Positions 39,895-48,323 of a stretch of DNA of 64,000 nucleotides are shown here, in pieces. Source of the stretch: Metallosphaera cuprina Ar-4 (GTDB lineage Archaea > Thermoproteota > Thermoprotei_A > Sulfolobales > Sulfolobaceae). The notes under the pieces were generated by a model. It searched no databases. It was not told the origin of the DNA and saw nothing but the letters and a program-made list of their open reading frames with translations. Both the position numbers and the translations under genes were made by a program. Numbering within the stretch: position 1 is the stretch's first letter; every line of letters begins with the position of its first letter. The stretch is taken from positions 1,257,160 to 1,321,159 of the forward strand of contig NC_015435.1 in assembly GCF_000204925.1 (NCBI RefSeq), given 5' to 3'.

Positions 39895-40920
39895 TCACTT
39901 AACGTGTATCTCAACTATGTCTTTGTCCTCTAGAACGTGATCCTCTCCAACCCTTTGACCTGGAAACCTGGCAGATCTTCCCCACACTCTGGCATATTTA
40001 AAGTTCTCAGAGAGCTGGCTATGTAACTTCTGAGCTACGTCATATACTGTTGACCCTCTCTTCATAAATAATGGATCTGTAGTAGGTTCCTCCATCGGTT
40101 CCTTCGTGTATACCCTTATTACGTCAAGGCTGTTAAAGAGCTCCATCTTGAGCCTCCCAACATCGTTTATAGGAACTACTGGTATTCCCTGAACCGTAAA
40201 CGGTTTAACGGAGGCTATGACGACAGGCTTGAACGTGATTGCTTCAAATAACGATTTTTCGACATCGTCTAACGTTACCTCTCCCATAATCTTAATCACT
40301 GCAGACTTAATGCCGAACTCTCTCATGTAATTTTTAATCTCGTCCTCAGTTGTGCCAACAAGTCGACCTAATTGTACCACTCTTAGTCCCTCCTTGCTAC
40401 TCCTAAACCTTTCAATAATTACCTTTCCCTTGGGTTTCCCCAAAATGATGTTATTGTTTTCCAGGAAATCCTTCATCCTGTAGAACTCGTCTACGTCTTC
40501 TAGAACCATTAGGATAGAGTTTGAATTTCTAGCTAAGCCTAACAGCTTGCTCACTATCATCCTAGAATCAAGGATTATCTGGGGAGGATTAACTAGTTGA
40601 ATCGGTGAATCCTCAAAGTAACACATAGCGGGAACTGGGTAATCTTTAGGATCTTGTTTCACGTTAGTTAGATTACGAACGAGTGGGTTCTTCAACTCCT
40701 CCTTTCCTAAGACAAGGACTTGGCCAGCGCCCTCCTTCTCTATGAAGAAAGAAAATCCTCCACCCTTAGTTTTCCTCCTTTGTTTCTCGGCCTCCTCCCT
40801 TAATTCAGATAACCTCCTCTTGGCCCAATAAACCAGGTTCTCCGTACCCTTGTGCTTCGGTACGCTGCTTAGGAAATCCTGAATTGCCTTAATTTTCTCC
40901 TCCGGCGTCTTAGCGTCCAT
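39895..40920 (-). CDS. TGS-domain protein derived from a DRG/Obg GTPase, G motifs lost
   Basis: 341 aa. N-terminal helices (YWAKRRLSELREEAEK) and a C-terminal TGS domain (about 270-341, ending RVGEDHVLEDKDIVEIHVK) match the DRG layout. The G domain between is recognisable but degraded. The P-loop region reads IEKEGAGQVLVLGKEEL. The DxPG switch II motif reads IQLVNPPQII, where DRG proteins have IQLLDLPGII. NKxD appears as SVKP. It cannot be expected to bind GTP normally. Probably a ribosome- or RNA-linked factor, given its neighbours. Confidence 0.75.
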   Translation of the reverse strand: MDAKTPEEKIKAIQDFLSSVPKHKGTENLVYWAKRRLSELREEAEKQRRKTKGGGFSFFIEKEGAGQVLVLGKEELKNPLVRNLTNVKQDPKDYPVPAMCYFEDSPIQLVNPPQIILDSRMIVSKLLGLARNSNSILMVLEDVDEFYRMKDFLENNNIILGKPKGKVIIERFRSSKEGLRVVQLGRLVGTTEDEIKNYMREFGIKSAVIKIMGEVTLDDVEKSLFEAITFKPVVIASVKPFTVQGIPVVPINDVGRLKMELFNSLDVIRVYTKEPMEEPTTDPLFMKRGSTVYDVAQKLHSQLSENFKYARVWGRSARFPGQRVGEDHVLEDKDIVEIHVK

Positions 40921-40969
40921 TACTCTAAGCCATTTAGTTTTAGCTTCAGCAGGGAGGTTAGTAACCAGT

Positions 40970-41596
40970 TTAGATCACCTTCTCTACGTAAAAGGAAGGA
41001 GCATATTTTTGCAATAATTTCCACGACTTCCTTATAATATTTGGCGGTTCCTCTCCTTTGGAGACCAAGTCCTTTACCCATCTTATAGTTTTTGGATCAG
41101 AGGGATATCCGCTTCCGAAATCTCCGTACTTTAGTTTTAGTCGCTCTATTATGTTGTCCCTGATGACCTTGGCTATTATGCTAGCCGAGCTCGCCTCAAT
41201 GAACAATTCGTCTGCCTTATGAACTACGTTAGCAACAAATCCTAGTCTCTCTATCAGCTCTATTACTTCGGTCTCCTTTCCTACTTTATCTACAGTAACG
41301 ATTTTGGGATTTAACCACGAGAGGGAACTAATAATTTCACTCACTTTCCTATAGGTTAGAGCGTTGAGGTTGTTACTATCTATTTCAAGAGGTTCAGCTT
41401 TTGCCACTGCAATTCCCTTACTCCTCTCGATAATAGCGTTGAATAGTTCCTCTCTTCTCTTCCTAGTTAATCTCTTGCTATCCTTCACGCCAAGCTCTTT
41501 TAGTTCCTCTCTTCCTTTTTCATCTAAAACTATACCCGCAACTATCATTGGACCTATAAGACATCCTCTCCCCGCCTCATCTATACCCAGGTTCAT
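40970..41596 (-). CDS. rnhB: Ribonuclease HII
   Basis: 208 aa. Catalytic Asp/Glu in LGIDEAGRGCLIGP, further acidic sites in VTVDKVGKE and HKADELFIEASSASIIAKV, and GSGYPSDPKT are visible. It cleaves RNA in RNA/DNA hybrids and at single misincorporated ribonucleotides. The ATG overlaps the NMD3 stop by four bases, so it is translated from the same mRNA as nmd3, DUF424 and probably aIF2-beta. Confidence 0.95.
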   Translation of the reverse strand: MNLGIDEAGRGCLIGPMIVAGIVLDEKGREELKELGVKDSKRLTRKRREELFNAIIERSKGIAVAKAEPLEIDSNNLNALTYRKVSEIISSLSWLNPKIVTVDKVGKETEVIELIERLGFVANVVHKADELFIEASSASIIAKVIRDNIIERLKLKYGDFGSGYPSDPKTIRWVKDLVSKGEEPPNIIRKSWKLLQKYAPSFYVEKVI

Positions 41597-42297
41597 AACC
41601 TCAGGGAGATTACTAATTTAGCCTCCCTTTTACCTCTTTTTATTCTTTCTCTCTGATAACTCTCTCTAGTTTCAACTTTCACTTCACTGGTAAACTTGGA
41701 CACTAACCTCTTTGCTATGGCCCTGTTCATGAAATAGTAATCTATTCCTTCCTTCAGGATCATGACGTCAGAGAGGTTGCTAATATCTTCGTTAGAGAAG
41801 AACGACTCAAAGAACTGCTTTTCGTCCAATGAAATGCTCCCTGATTTTGACCTAAGCTGGACGATAACCTCATAATACTTACCTCTCCTTTTTACACAAG
41901 AAGGGCAGAGCACCGATTCGATCTTTATCGGAATCTCTCTCTCGACGTCGAACTTCTCCCCCTCTATCGATCCTGTTACCTTCACTACAACGTATTTAGT
42001 TCCAGATCTGTCAGACCGTATCCCTGCAGGCTCAGAGTGATACTCTTCGACGTGCTTATCTAAGCTAATAGACGATAGAACCTCCTCCTCAATCTCAGAC
42101 TCTAAGTCGTTTCTGAATTGAACCCATCTTCCCTTGAACTTCCTAGAGCCACAAACCTTACACGTTATCACTTCTATTTCCTTAGGCGTTTTGATTATTT
42201 CTCTGGTCTTAATGTAACAGGAAGTACAAAGTCTATCTATAAGCTTTACCTCTTCCCTCCCGCAGAGCACGCAAAACCTTCCCGCCATGAAAATCAC
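41593..42297 (-). CDS. NMD3-like ribosome biogenesis protein
   Basis: 234 aa. N-terminal zinc-binding CxxC pairs (RFCVLCGRE, LCTSCYIK, VITCKVCGSRK) and a later CPSCVKR are typical of archaeal NMD3, the homologue of the eukaryotic large-subunit export adaptor. In archaea it probably acts in late 50S maturation. The GTG at 42297 overlaps the DUF424 stop (GTGA). ATG at 42288 (MAGRFCVLCG) is an equally plausible start. Confidence 0.88.
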   Translation of the reverse strand: MIFMAGRFCVLCGREEVKLIDRLCTSCYIKTREIIKTPKEIEVITCKVCGSRKFKGRWVQFRNDLESEIEEEVLSSISLDKHVEEYHSEPAGIRSDRSGTKYVVVKVTGSIEGEKFDVEREIPIKIESVLCPSCVKRRGKYYEVIVQLRSKSGSISLDEKQFFESFFSNEDISNLSDVMILKEGIDYYFMNRAIAKRLVSKFTSEVKVETRESYQRERIKRGKREAKLVISLRL

Positions 42298-42590
42298 AGG
42301 TTATAGATTTGAGCAAATTTCACCCCTGATACGGACAACACTGCGTTCCTATGAACGAGTCCCCTTCTCATAGCTTCTTCTATAACTTTATCCCCTATCA
42401 TGCTAACCACTGTGGCCTCTTCAACTAGATTGAGAGCGTAGTCCATCTCCACCTCTTCCCCTCCATAAAACTCCTCGTTGACGTTTAGTATAACCTTATC
42501 CTCTCTAAACTCCTTTCCTAGATACTCCTTCTCGCAAATGTTGACGAAGACGTGACCCTCTCCCCTTATCACGTTGAGTACTACCCTCAT
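42294..42590 (-). CDS. DUF424 family protein
   Basis: 98 aa. Compact protein with GEGHVFVNICEKEYLGKEFREDKVILNVNEEFYGGE, characteristic of archaeal DUF424. Crystal structures exist for the family but no biochemical function is established. Its position between aIF2-beta and NMD3 is common in Crenarchaeota as far as I recall, and suggests a role in translation or ribosome assembly. Confidence 0.85.
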   Translation of the reverse strand: MRVVLNVIRGEGHVFVNICEKEYLGKEFREDKVILNVNEEFYGGEEVEMDYALNLVEEATVVSMIGDKVIEEAMRRGLVHRNAVLSVSGVKFAQIYNL

Positions 42591-42598
42591 TGTCTCAC

Positions 42599-43021
42599 TT
42601 AGAGCGGTTTCACTGAGTTCTTAGCTCCGCACGCTAAGCATTGAATATACCATATTTTCTTATCCTTAACTAGGACAGTATCAAGGCTTTTACATGTGGA
42701 GCACTGAACGTAAGTTTTGATAAACCTGTCCATAAACGTGTTCACTATTGATGACGAGAACTTACCTTGTATAGAAAGCTGCCCGTTTTCGGAGAGTGAC
42801 CCTGCTGCAGCCAGCTCCTTTAAGAGATATCTCATGCATATTTTGTCCTCTCTCCTGATCCTATCGCAAAATTCCCCAAAGTTCCTGATAATAGTGGTGT
42901 TCCCTATGTTTATAATAGATAGAACCGGCAGAGCCTGTGTCTCTGAAGCCAAGTCCTTCTTGGGCAATTTAATGTAAAGTCTGTCTAAGAGAGCGAAATA
43001 CTGCTTATCGTCTTTATTCAT
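42599..43021 (-). CDS. Translation initiation factor aIF2 subunit beta
   Basis: About 140 aa from ATG 43021 (a TTG at 43030 would add three residues). The core alpha/beta domain contains TTIIRNFGEFCDRIRRE and ELAAAGSLSENGQLSIQGKF. The C-terminal zinc ribbon uses CSTCKS and CLACGA. It is part of the aIF2 heterotrimer that brings initiator tRNA to the ribosome. First gene of the aIF2-beta, DUF424, nmd3, rnhB cluster, divergent from the methylthiotransferase gene. Confidence 0.95.
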   Translation of the reverse strand: MNKDDKQYFALLDRLYIKLPKKDLASETQALPVLSIINIGNTTIIRNFGEFCDRIRREDKICMRYLLKELAAAGSLSENGQLSIQGKFSSSIVNTFMDRFIKTYVQCSTCKSLDTVLVKDKKIWYIQCLACGAKNSVKPL

Positions 43022-43035
43022 GAAGCTCAATTAAC

Positions 43036-43060
43036 TCTATATAATCACGGAGTTAAATAT
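43036..43060. promoter_or_regulatory. Divergent promoter between aIF2-beta and the methylthiotransferase gene
   Basis: Two A/T boxes lie in a 55-base gap. tctatataat (about 43036-43045) is suitably spaced for the plus-strand ATG at 43077. gttaaatat (about 43052-43060) is suitably spaced for the minus-strand start near 43021-43030. Each promoter overlaps the other gene's upstream region, so the two genes may be co-regulated. Confidence 0.4.
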
Positions 43061-43076
43061 GTGACTAGTTGAAGCA

Positions 43077-44333
43077 ATGAAGGTTTATTTTGAGACTTAC
43101 GGCTGCGCCCTTAACAAGGGAGACACTTACTCAATGATGTCTTTACTGAGAGAAAGGAACCACGAGATAGTAGAGACCCTTGAGGGTGCTGACGTTGTGG
43201 TCATAAACACATGTGCCGTCAGAATGGAGACCGAGGAAAAGATGAAGAAGAGGATAAGGGAACTCTCAAAGACTGGGAAAAAACTTGTTATAGCTGGCTG
43301 TTTGACTGGGGCTCAACCAGGGTTGGTTAGTTCGCTTTCGCCGAGCTCTTCAATGATAGGACCTCAGTCTATAAGTGACATAGTTAAGGTAGTGGAGAGT
43401 AACGAACGTGTGATCAGCCTAGATAGCAAGACCCCTTCGATCCTTCCAAGAGTTTTTGACGGGTTAATATCCGTAATACCCATAGAGGACGGTTGTGCTG
43501 GTAACTGCAACTTCTGCATTACGAAACTGGCTAGGAGGAACCTGAGGAGTTACCCCTTAAGGAACATAGTTGAAACCGTGAAGAGGATGATCTCTCAAGG
43601 CGCTAAAGAGATCGAACTCACTGGGCAAGACACCGCAGTATATGGACTGGATATGGGAGGTAAGGTTACGTTACCAGACGTAGTCAAGGAGGTCGCTTCT
43701 CTAGAAGGTGATTTCATGATAAGGGTAGGGATGATGACACCAGAGATGGCAATGAGACATTTGGACTCTATATTAGAGGCTTGGGAAAACCCTAAGGTGT
43801 ACAAGTTCTTTCACATACCAGTCCAAAGCGGTAACGATAAAGTATTGAGGGAAATGAACAGGAAATACACAGTAGATGAGTTTAGAGCAATTGTTAAAGA
43901 GATTAGAAAGAAGTTCCGTTTAGTGAACATTACGACAGATATCATAGTTGGACATCCTGGAGAGGACGATAGCGCATTCGAAGATACGTTAAATCTGATG
44001 AAGGAGCTCAGGTTTGAGAGGATCCACATAGCGATGTACTCTATAAGGCCAAACACAAGGAGCTCTATGCTTGCTCAAGTTCCAGGCCCGATTAAGAAGG
44101 AAAGACTGAAGAGAGCCGTATCGCTCTATGAGGAGTTATCAAGGGAAGTGCATAAAGAGTATCTGGGAAGACAAATGAGAGTCCTGGCTTTAGAGAGAGG
44201 AAAGGACGACACTATTATAGGCAGGACGATAAACTACATACCAGTGATCTTGAGTGACGCAGTACTAGGGAATTGGTACGATGTGAAAATTGTAGACTCT
44301 TCGTTCTTTGATCTTAGAGGAGAAATTGTTTAA
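43077..44333 (+). CDS. tRNA-t6A37 methylthiotransferase (e-MtaB/CDKAL1 type)
   Basis: 418 aa radical SAM enzyme. The N-terminal UPF0004 domain has three cluster Cys (TYGCALNKGD, INTCAVRME, AGCLTGAQ). The radical SAM cluster is CAGNCNFC. Further motifs are ELTGQDTAVYG, HIPVQSGNDKVLREM and TDIIVGHPGED. A C-terminal TRAM domain follows. It converts t6A to ms2t6A at position 37 of ANN-decoding tRNAs. Archaeal members match the eukaryotic subgroup. 33 bases separate it from the thiolase. Confidence 0.92.
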   Translation: MKVYFETYGCALNKGDTYSMMSLLRERNHEIVETLEGADVVVINTCAVRMETEEKMKKRIRELSKTGKKLVIAGCLTGAQPGLVSSLSPSSSMIGPQSISDIVKVVESNERVISLDSKTPSILPRVFDGLISVIPIEDGCAGNCNFCITKLARRNLRSYPLRNIVETVKRMISQGAKEIELTGQDTAVYGLDMGGKVTLPDVVKEVASLEGDFMIRVGMMTPEMAMRHLDSILEAWENPKVYKFFHIPVQSGNDKVLREMNRKYTVDEFRAIVKEIRKKFRLVNITTDIIVGHPGEDDSAFEDTLNLMKELRFERIHIAMYSIRPNTRSSMLAQVPGPIKKERLKRAVSLYEELSREVHKEYLGRQMRVLALERGKDDTIIGRTINYIPVILSDAVLGNWYDVKIVDSSFFDLRGEIV

Positions 44334-44366
44334 AAAGTTTAAATTATTGTATACAGATGAGATTCT

Positions 44367-45557
44367 ATGAACGAAGTTTACATAGTTTCTGCTGTGAGGA
44401 CGCCTATTGGTCGCTTTGGCGGCTCGCTTAAAAGCGTTAAACCCGTAGACTTGGGAGCAATTGTCATAAGGGAGGCTCTGAATAGAGCCAATCTAGATCC
44501 TTCTAGAGTCGAAATCACTATAATGGGAAACGTTCTGAGGGCAGGTCATGGTCAGGATGTGGCAAGACAAGCAGCACTAAAGGCTGGGATACCTTGGGAA
44601 GTAGACGGTTATTCCGTAGATATGGTATGCTCATCAGGGATGATGAGCGTCACTAATGCTGCCCAGATCATAAAGAATGAGGACGCTGATATAGTGGTAG
44701 CGGGAGGAATAGAGTCAATGAGTCAGGCCATGCTAGCTGTTAGTTCTGAGGTAAGATGGGGCGTTAAGTTTCTCTCCGGTAAGAGCTTAAGCTTCATCGA
44801 TACTATGTTACAGGACGGTCTTACCGATCCTTTCAATTTCAAACTGATGGGACAGGAAGCTGATATGGTAGCAAAGGAAAGGGATATATCTAGGAGGGAG
44901 TTAGACGAGATAGCACTTGAGAGCAACAGGAGGGCTCATCAAGCTTGGGAGAAGGGTATATTTAACTCTGAAACAGTCCCAGTTAGGCTAAACGAGGGTA
45001 AGCTAGATAGAGATGAAGGGATAAGGCAAGATACTAACTTAGAAAAGTTAGCGTCACTTAAACCAGCGTTCACGGAAAACGGTGTGCATACTGCAGGGAA
45101 CTCCTCGCAGATCTCTGACGGTGCAGCTGCTCTAGTTCTCATGAGTGAGAAAGCGGTAAAAGAATACGGAGTGGAGCCGGTGGCCAGAATCATGGGTTAC
45201 TCTTGGGTAGGCATTGAGAGCTGGAGATTCACTGAGGCTCCAATTTTCTCCATAAAGAAGCTCTTGTCTAAGCTTAATCTTACAGTAAACCACTTTGACT
45301 ACTTCGAGAACAATGAGGCTTTCGCGGTTAACAACGTTCTCCTTCATAAGTTCCTGAACGTTCCCTATGAAAAGCTTAACGTTTTCGGTGGGGCTATAGC
45401 AATAGGACATCCTATAGGGGCCAGCGGGGCGAGAATAATTGTAACTCTCTTAAACGTATTGAGCAAGATGCAGGGAAAAAGAGGAATAGCGAGCATCTGT
45501 CACGGTACTGGCGGATCTACTGCTCTAGCTGTAGAACTGATGAGACCTATCGGGTGA
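44367..45557 (+). CDS. Acetyl-CoA C-acetyltransferase (acetoacetyl-CoA thiolase)
   Basis: 396 aa. Nucleophile Cys in DMVCSSGMMSV, NEAFAVNNVLL, GGAIAIGHPIGASGARI (His) and the second catalytic Cys in ICHGTGGSTA. All three catalytic elements are intact. In a malonyl-CoA-reductase-bearing Sulfolobales cell it would cleave acetoacetyl-CoA to two acetyl-CoA at the end of the 3-hydroxypropionate/4-hydroxybutyrate cycle. It could also start isoprenoid synthesis. The promoter carries tttaaaaagtttaaa at about 44329-44343. Confidence 0.92.
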   Translation: MNEVYIVSAVRTPIGRFGGSLKSVKPVDLGAIVIREALNRANLDPSRVEITIMGNVLRAGHGQDVARQAALKAGIPWEVDGYSVDMVCSSGMMSVTNAAQIIKNEDADIVVAGGIESMSQAMLAVSSEVRWGVKFLSGKSLSFIDTMLQDGLTDPFNFKLMGQEADMVAKERDISRRELDEIALESNRRAHQAWEKGIFNSETVPVRLNEGKLDRDEGIRQDTNLEKLASLKPAFTENGVHTAGNSSQISDGAAALVLMSEKAVKEYGVEPVARIMGYSWVGIESWRFTEAPIFSIKKLLSKLNLTVNHFDYFENNEAFAVNNVLLHKFLNVPYEKLNVFGGAIAIGHPIGASGARIIVTLLNVLSKMQGKRGIASICHGTGGSTALAVELMRPIG

Positions 45558-45749
45558 TCACGTTTAGTCTTTACGTTCCCTTATTGCGTGTTTATTTTGA
45601 GTCTCACTTGTTAGCGAGAAATCTTATCAAGGATCTGATAATTAGCGAATCGCAACCATAAGTCTGATGAGGTATCCGTGTAACTTGATCTAGAAAGATT
45701 TGCAGAACCTATCTTAAGAGGTTACTCGATCTCGCTTCAAGCTCAAATA

Positions 45750-46292
45750 TTAGGTTAGGCCTAGCTTCTCTCTCCTTAGACTTGATCTATACCTAACTAG
45801 CTCCTCTTCGGCTTTGTCTAAATATCTGTAAACTGTAGAATGTTCCTTTCCTTTCAATATAAGTTCTAGAGCCTTTTTAGCTATAGGGATCTGCTCGTAA
45901 GTACCAATGAGAGCTACGTGATGGTCAGACACAACTATTGTAACACCAGTATATTCCTGTATGATCCTTTTAGTCTTTCCACCCTCCCCTATAATTCTCC
46001 CCTTTATCCTGGACATAACAGCTTTGTCATGGGATAGCTGTTTCAAGTCTATAACGTCAAGGATGTACTCTTCTCCTATCAACTTGAACGCGTCTGAAAC
46101 AGGTACGCCAAGGCCTAAAGCGTTTATTACTGAAACTGTTTTTAAAGCTTGATACGGATTCTGATTCTTTGGATCTACAATAAAATTCTTAGATCTCTCA
46201 TCATAAAGTATTTCTATTCCCCCAGATCTCGATAAGTCAGATAGAAGGGACTTAACTAGTTCTAACTTCTCATCCGGCACGCTTACAAACAT
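45750..46292 (-). CDS. KH-domain RNA-binding protein (Dim2/Pno1-like)
   Basis: 180 aa with two KH domains. The second has RIKGRIIGEGGKTKRIIQEYTG (GxxG loop), and the first is more divergent. Archaeal Dim2/Pno1 homologues bind the 3' end of pre-16S rRNA. Its ATG abuts the RIO1 stop codon, and RIO1 and Pno1 both act in late small-subunit maturation, so the operon aIF1A, RIO1, KH makes functional sense. Confidence 0.9.
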   Translation of the reverse strand: MFVSVPDEKLELVKSLLSDLSRSGGIEILYDERSKNFIVDPKNQNPYQALKTVSVINALGLGVPVSDAFKLIGEEYILDVIDLKQLSHDKAVMSRIKGRIIGEGGKTKRIIQEYTGVTIVVSDHHVALIGTYEQIPIAKKALELILKGKEHSTVYRYLDKAEEELVRYRSSLRREKLGLT

Positions 46293-46939
46293 TAGTTCTC
46301 CAAGCTAGATAAACTAAATCTATCTAATAACTCTTTTTCGGGTATAACGTCGATACCTTTACTTTTAAAGAACTTATTAACGTTAGCTAGGTCTCTGGCT
46401 AACAGTTCCAGAGATCCGTTATCCTTAAGCGGTAAAGCCTGTCCTACATCAATTATGTAAGCTTTATCATCTTTTACCATGATATTGTATTCGCTCAGAT
46501 CTCCATGCACTAGTTGAGCTTTGATCACCATAGTCTCAACTTGAGCCAAAACGTCTAGGTAAATGTCCTGCGTAACCTCATCTAGCTCCGCCAACAGAGG
46601 GGACCTGTTTATTCCATATCCTATAAACTCCATAGCCAGCACGTTTTTTATTAACAGATAGGGTTCTGGAACTCTTACGCCGGATTTATACATCTTTAAG
46701 AGGTTGCTGAACTCTTTCCTTGCCCATCCGTATATGAGCTCTTTCGTACTACTGAACTTGGAATTAATCCTATTATCAAGTGAAGTGTATTTCCTTATAG
46801 CCCTCTTGTGAGAGGCCGTTGACGTGTAATATATCTTTAGAGCTATAATCTTATCCGAGCTGTTTTTAGCAGGATACACTTTGGCTTCCTTACCTGAGGC
46901 AATAGCACCTAGAACAGATTCAACGCTCAATCTCCTCAT
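46292..46939 (-). CDS. rio1: RIO1-type serine kinase (N-terminus interrupted)
   Basis: 215 aa from the first usable in-frame ATG. Kinase features are GAIASGKEAKVYPAK (modified P-loop), IALKIYYTST (Lys), VHGDLSEYNIMV (catalytic loop) and YIIDVGQAL (metal Asp). RIO1 drives small-subunit maturation. Translation upstream of this ATG continues in frame with about 30 residues of clear RIO N-terminal domain (DEFKTVDSTFDSS) but no ATG, GTG or TTG before a stop at 47042-47044. The gene is therefore either frameshifted near its start or uses an unusual initiation codon. Confidence 0.88.
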   Translation of the reverse strand: MRRLSVESVLGAIASGKEAKVYPAKNSSDKIIALKIYYTSTASHKRAIRKYTSLDNRINSKFSSTKELIYGWARKEFSNLLKMYKSGVRVPEPYLLIKNVLAMEFIGYGINRSPLLAELDEVTQDIYLDVLAQVETMVIKAQLVHGDLSEYNIMVKDDKAYIIDVGQALPLKDNGSLELLARDLANVNKFFKSKGIDVIPEKELLDRFSLSSLEN

Positions 46940-47025
46940 AACTTGAATTACAGCTAGCGAAGTAGAGCTATCAAAAGTGGAATCGACGGTCTTAAACTCG
47001 TCCTTATCCCTTCTTCTCTTCTCAT
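46940..47025 (-). pseudogene. Out-of-frame 5' part of the RIO1 gene
   Basis: Minus-strand reading from 47041 to 46940 in the RIO1 frame gives a charged leader, then KDEFKTVDSTFDSSTSLAVIQV, the expected RIO winged-helix start. The natural initiation codon, ATG at 47025, 20 bases after the aIF1A stop, is in another frame. Inserting one base in the GGG run (plus-strand CCC at 47008-47010) would join them as MRREEGDKDEF and so on. This is the expected picture for a single-base deletion or a sequencing error. Confidence 0.6.
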
Positions 47026-47044
47026 TTTTCTTTCCTATTCTCTA

Positions 47045-47371
47045 TCAACCTCTAAGTTGATCAATTACCTCCCTACTAATTACCTTTTCCTCTGCTAATC
47101 TCTTTATCTCATCGTTCATATATCTATAAATTATGTCGGCCTTGTTAGGTTGGAAGTCCCACGGTGCGGCTAACACAACGTCTCCCTCTTTTATCCAAGT
47201 TTTCTTCCTCATTCTACCAGGTATTCTGGCAGTCCTTTCCTTCCCGTCGAGACATAATACAATTATATGTTCAGCTCCTAACATCTTTTTAACTACACAG
47301 ATGACTTCCCCTTCTTGCGGCTTCGGCACATCCCTTGACGGTGCCTGATCTGATCTGTCTTTTTTAGGCAA
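47045..47371 (-). CDS. Translation initiation factor aIF1A
   Basis: 108 aa, TTG start giving [16 protein letters not shown]. The S1/OB-like core contains [35 protein letters not shown], near-identical to other Sulfolobales aIF1A, then [16 protein letters not shown]. It promotes scanning-free initiator tRNA binding on the small subunit. First gene of the operon with RIO1 and the KH protein. Confidence 0.95.
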   Translation of the reverse strand: MPKKDRSDQAPSRDVPKPQEGEVICVVKKMLGAEHIIVLCLDGKERTARIPGRMRKKTWIKEGDVVLAAPWDFQPNKADIIYRYMNDEIKRLAEEKVISREVIDQLRG

Positions 47372-47584
47372 CTAAACGAACACCTTTTTCATTACAACGA
47401 TAATGGAGAACATTAAAAACTTATTTTAGTTCTTCCAAGTTGTGGAATAATTTCTATGCAAGTGAGCCTTCTATTAGTCTTTGTCTTGTACGTATCTAAT
47501 TGAGGTGCCTTAGTTAATACAGGTCTAGGCTAGAGAACTTAATAAGGATAAAGATCTTCCAAAGCGTCTACAAGTTACTTAAAG

Positions 47585-48103
47585 TTACGTAGTTAACGAT
47601 TCTAACGTTCCATGTAACGTGGAGAGAACGACCTTATCATAAGATCTAACTATCTTCTTGTTCCTCTCATCCTCCAAGAACTTTTTCAATTCATCATTCT
47701 TGTTGTTTAGAGCTAACCTAAAGAAATTGAATAGGATTTTCTTAGGTTCGCTTAGGATCTCTTCTGTAATGACCAAGTTAGGTTTTGGTGTCATCATGAG
47801 GGTTAGGTGGGTGCCATCTAGTTTCGCTATCATGGCTAGTTTATATGCGCTATATTCTTTAGTAGGAGATCTTTTTGTAGCTTTCACTTCAATGAAATAT
47901 TTGTTTCCGTCCCTCTCTGCTTCTATATCATGAGTAGGTAAATCAACTGACTTTATATTTACGAAATTCATCGATTCTAGAACTAATCTGGCTCTGTACT
48001 CCATTGCGAATCCCATAATTATACCTTTAGCCCTATCTATTGCGTATTCAATCTCATCCTCAGAAAACCCATACTGCTCCTTAAGCAGCTCTAGGGCGTT
48101 CAC
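47585..48103 (-). CDS. PD-(D/E)XK nuclease-fold protein (Mrr/HJR-like)
   Basis: 172 aa, GTG start. The central core has GFAMEYRARLVLES, then HDIEAERDGNKYFIEVKATKRS. This gives Asp (D of HDIEAE), then E-V-K as the PD-(D/E)XK metal-binding signature. The C-terminal part is helical and charged. Such compact proteins are found as Holliday-junction resolvase-like or restriction-like nucleases. Here there is no methyltransferase or toxin partner next to it. Function unknown, catalytic competence plausible. Confidence 0.7.
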   Translation of the reverse strand: MNALELLKEQYGFSEDEIEYAIDRAKGIIMGFAMEYRARLVLESMNFVNIKSVDLPTHDIEAERDGNKYFIEVKATKRSPTKEYSAYKLAMIAKLDGTHLTLMMTPKPNLVITEEILSEPKKILFNFFRLALNNKNDELKKFLEDERNKKIVRSYDKVVLSTLHGTLESLTT

Positions 48104-48288
48104 GATACTTTCATCCTTATCAATTTCGTCTATCCATAAAAAATATTTCTACAGAGCGGGCTTCTAATTAAAGAGTCTTTCTCTTACCACCTTCCGCCAC
48201 CTTTCACGATGAAGAAGGTTGTACACATACCTCGAGTTTTTCCTGAACTTTGCACGTGTTCGGTGAAACTATGATAGGAGAGAGGTCA

Positions 48289-48297
48289 ATATTTATA
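48289..48297 (+). promoter_or_regulatory. TATA box of the crotonase gene
   Basis: atatttata is centred about 30 bases before the ATG at 48324, which gives a transcript with almost no leader. Confidence 0.45.
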
Positions 48298-48323
48298 CCC
48301 CTAACCTCATTATAGTTTTTGTA

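Noticed and set aside
45640-45720. C/D guide RNA around CTGATGAGG near 45665
   Set aside because: Only one box is convincing and flanking sequences do not pair.
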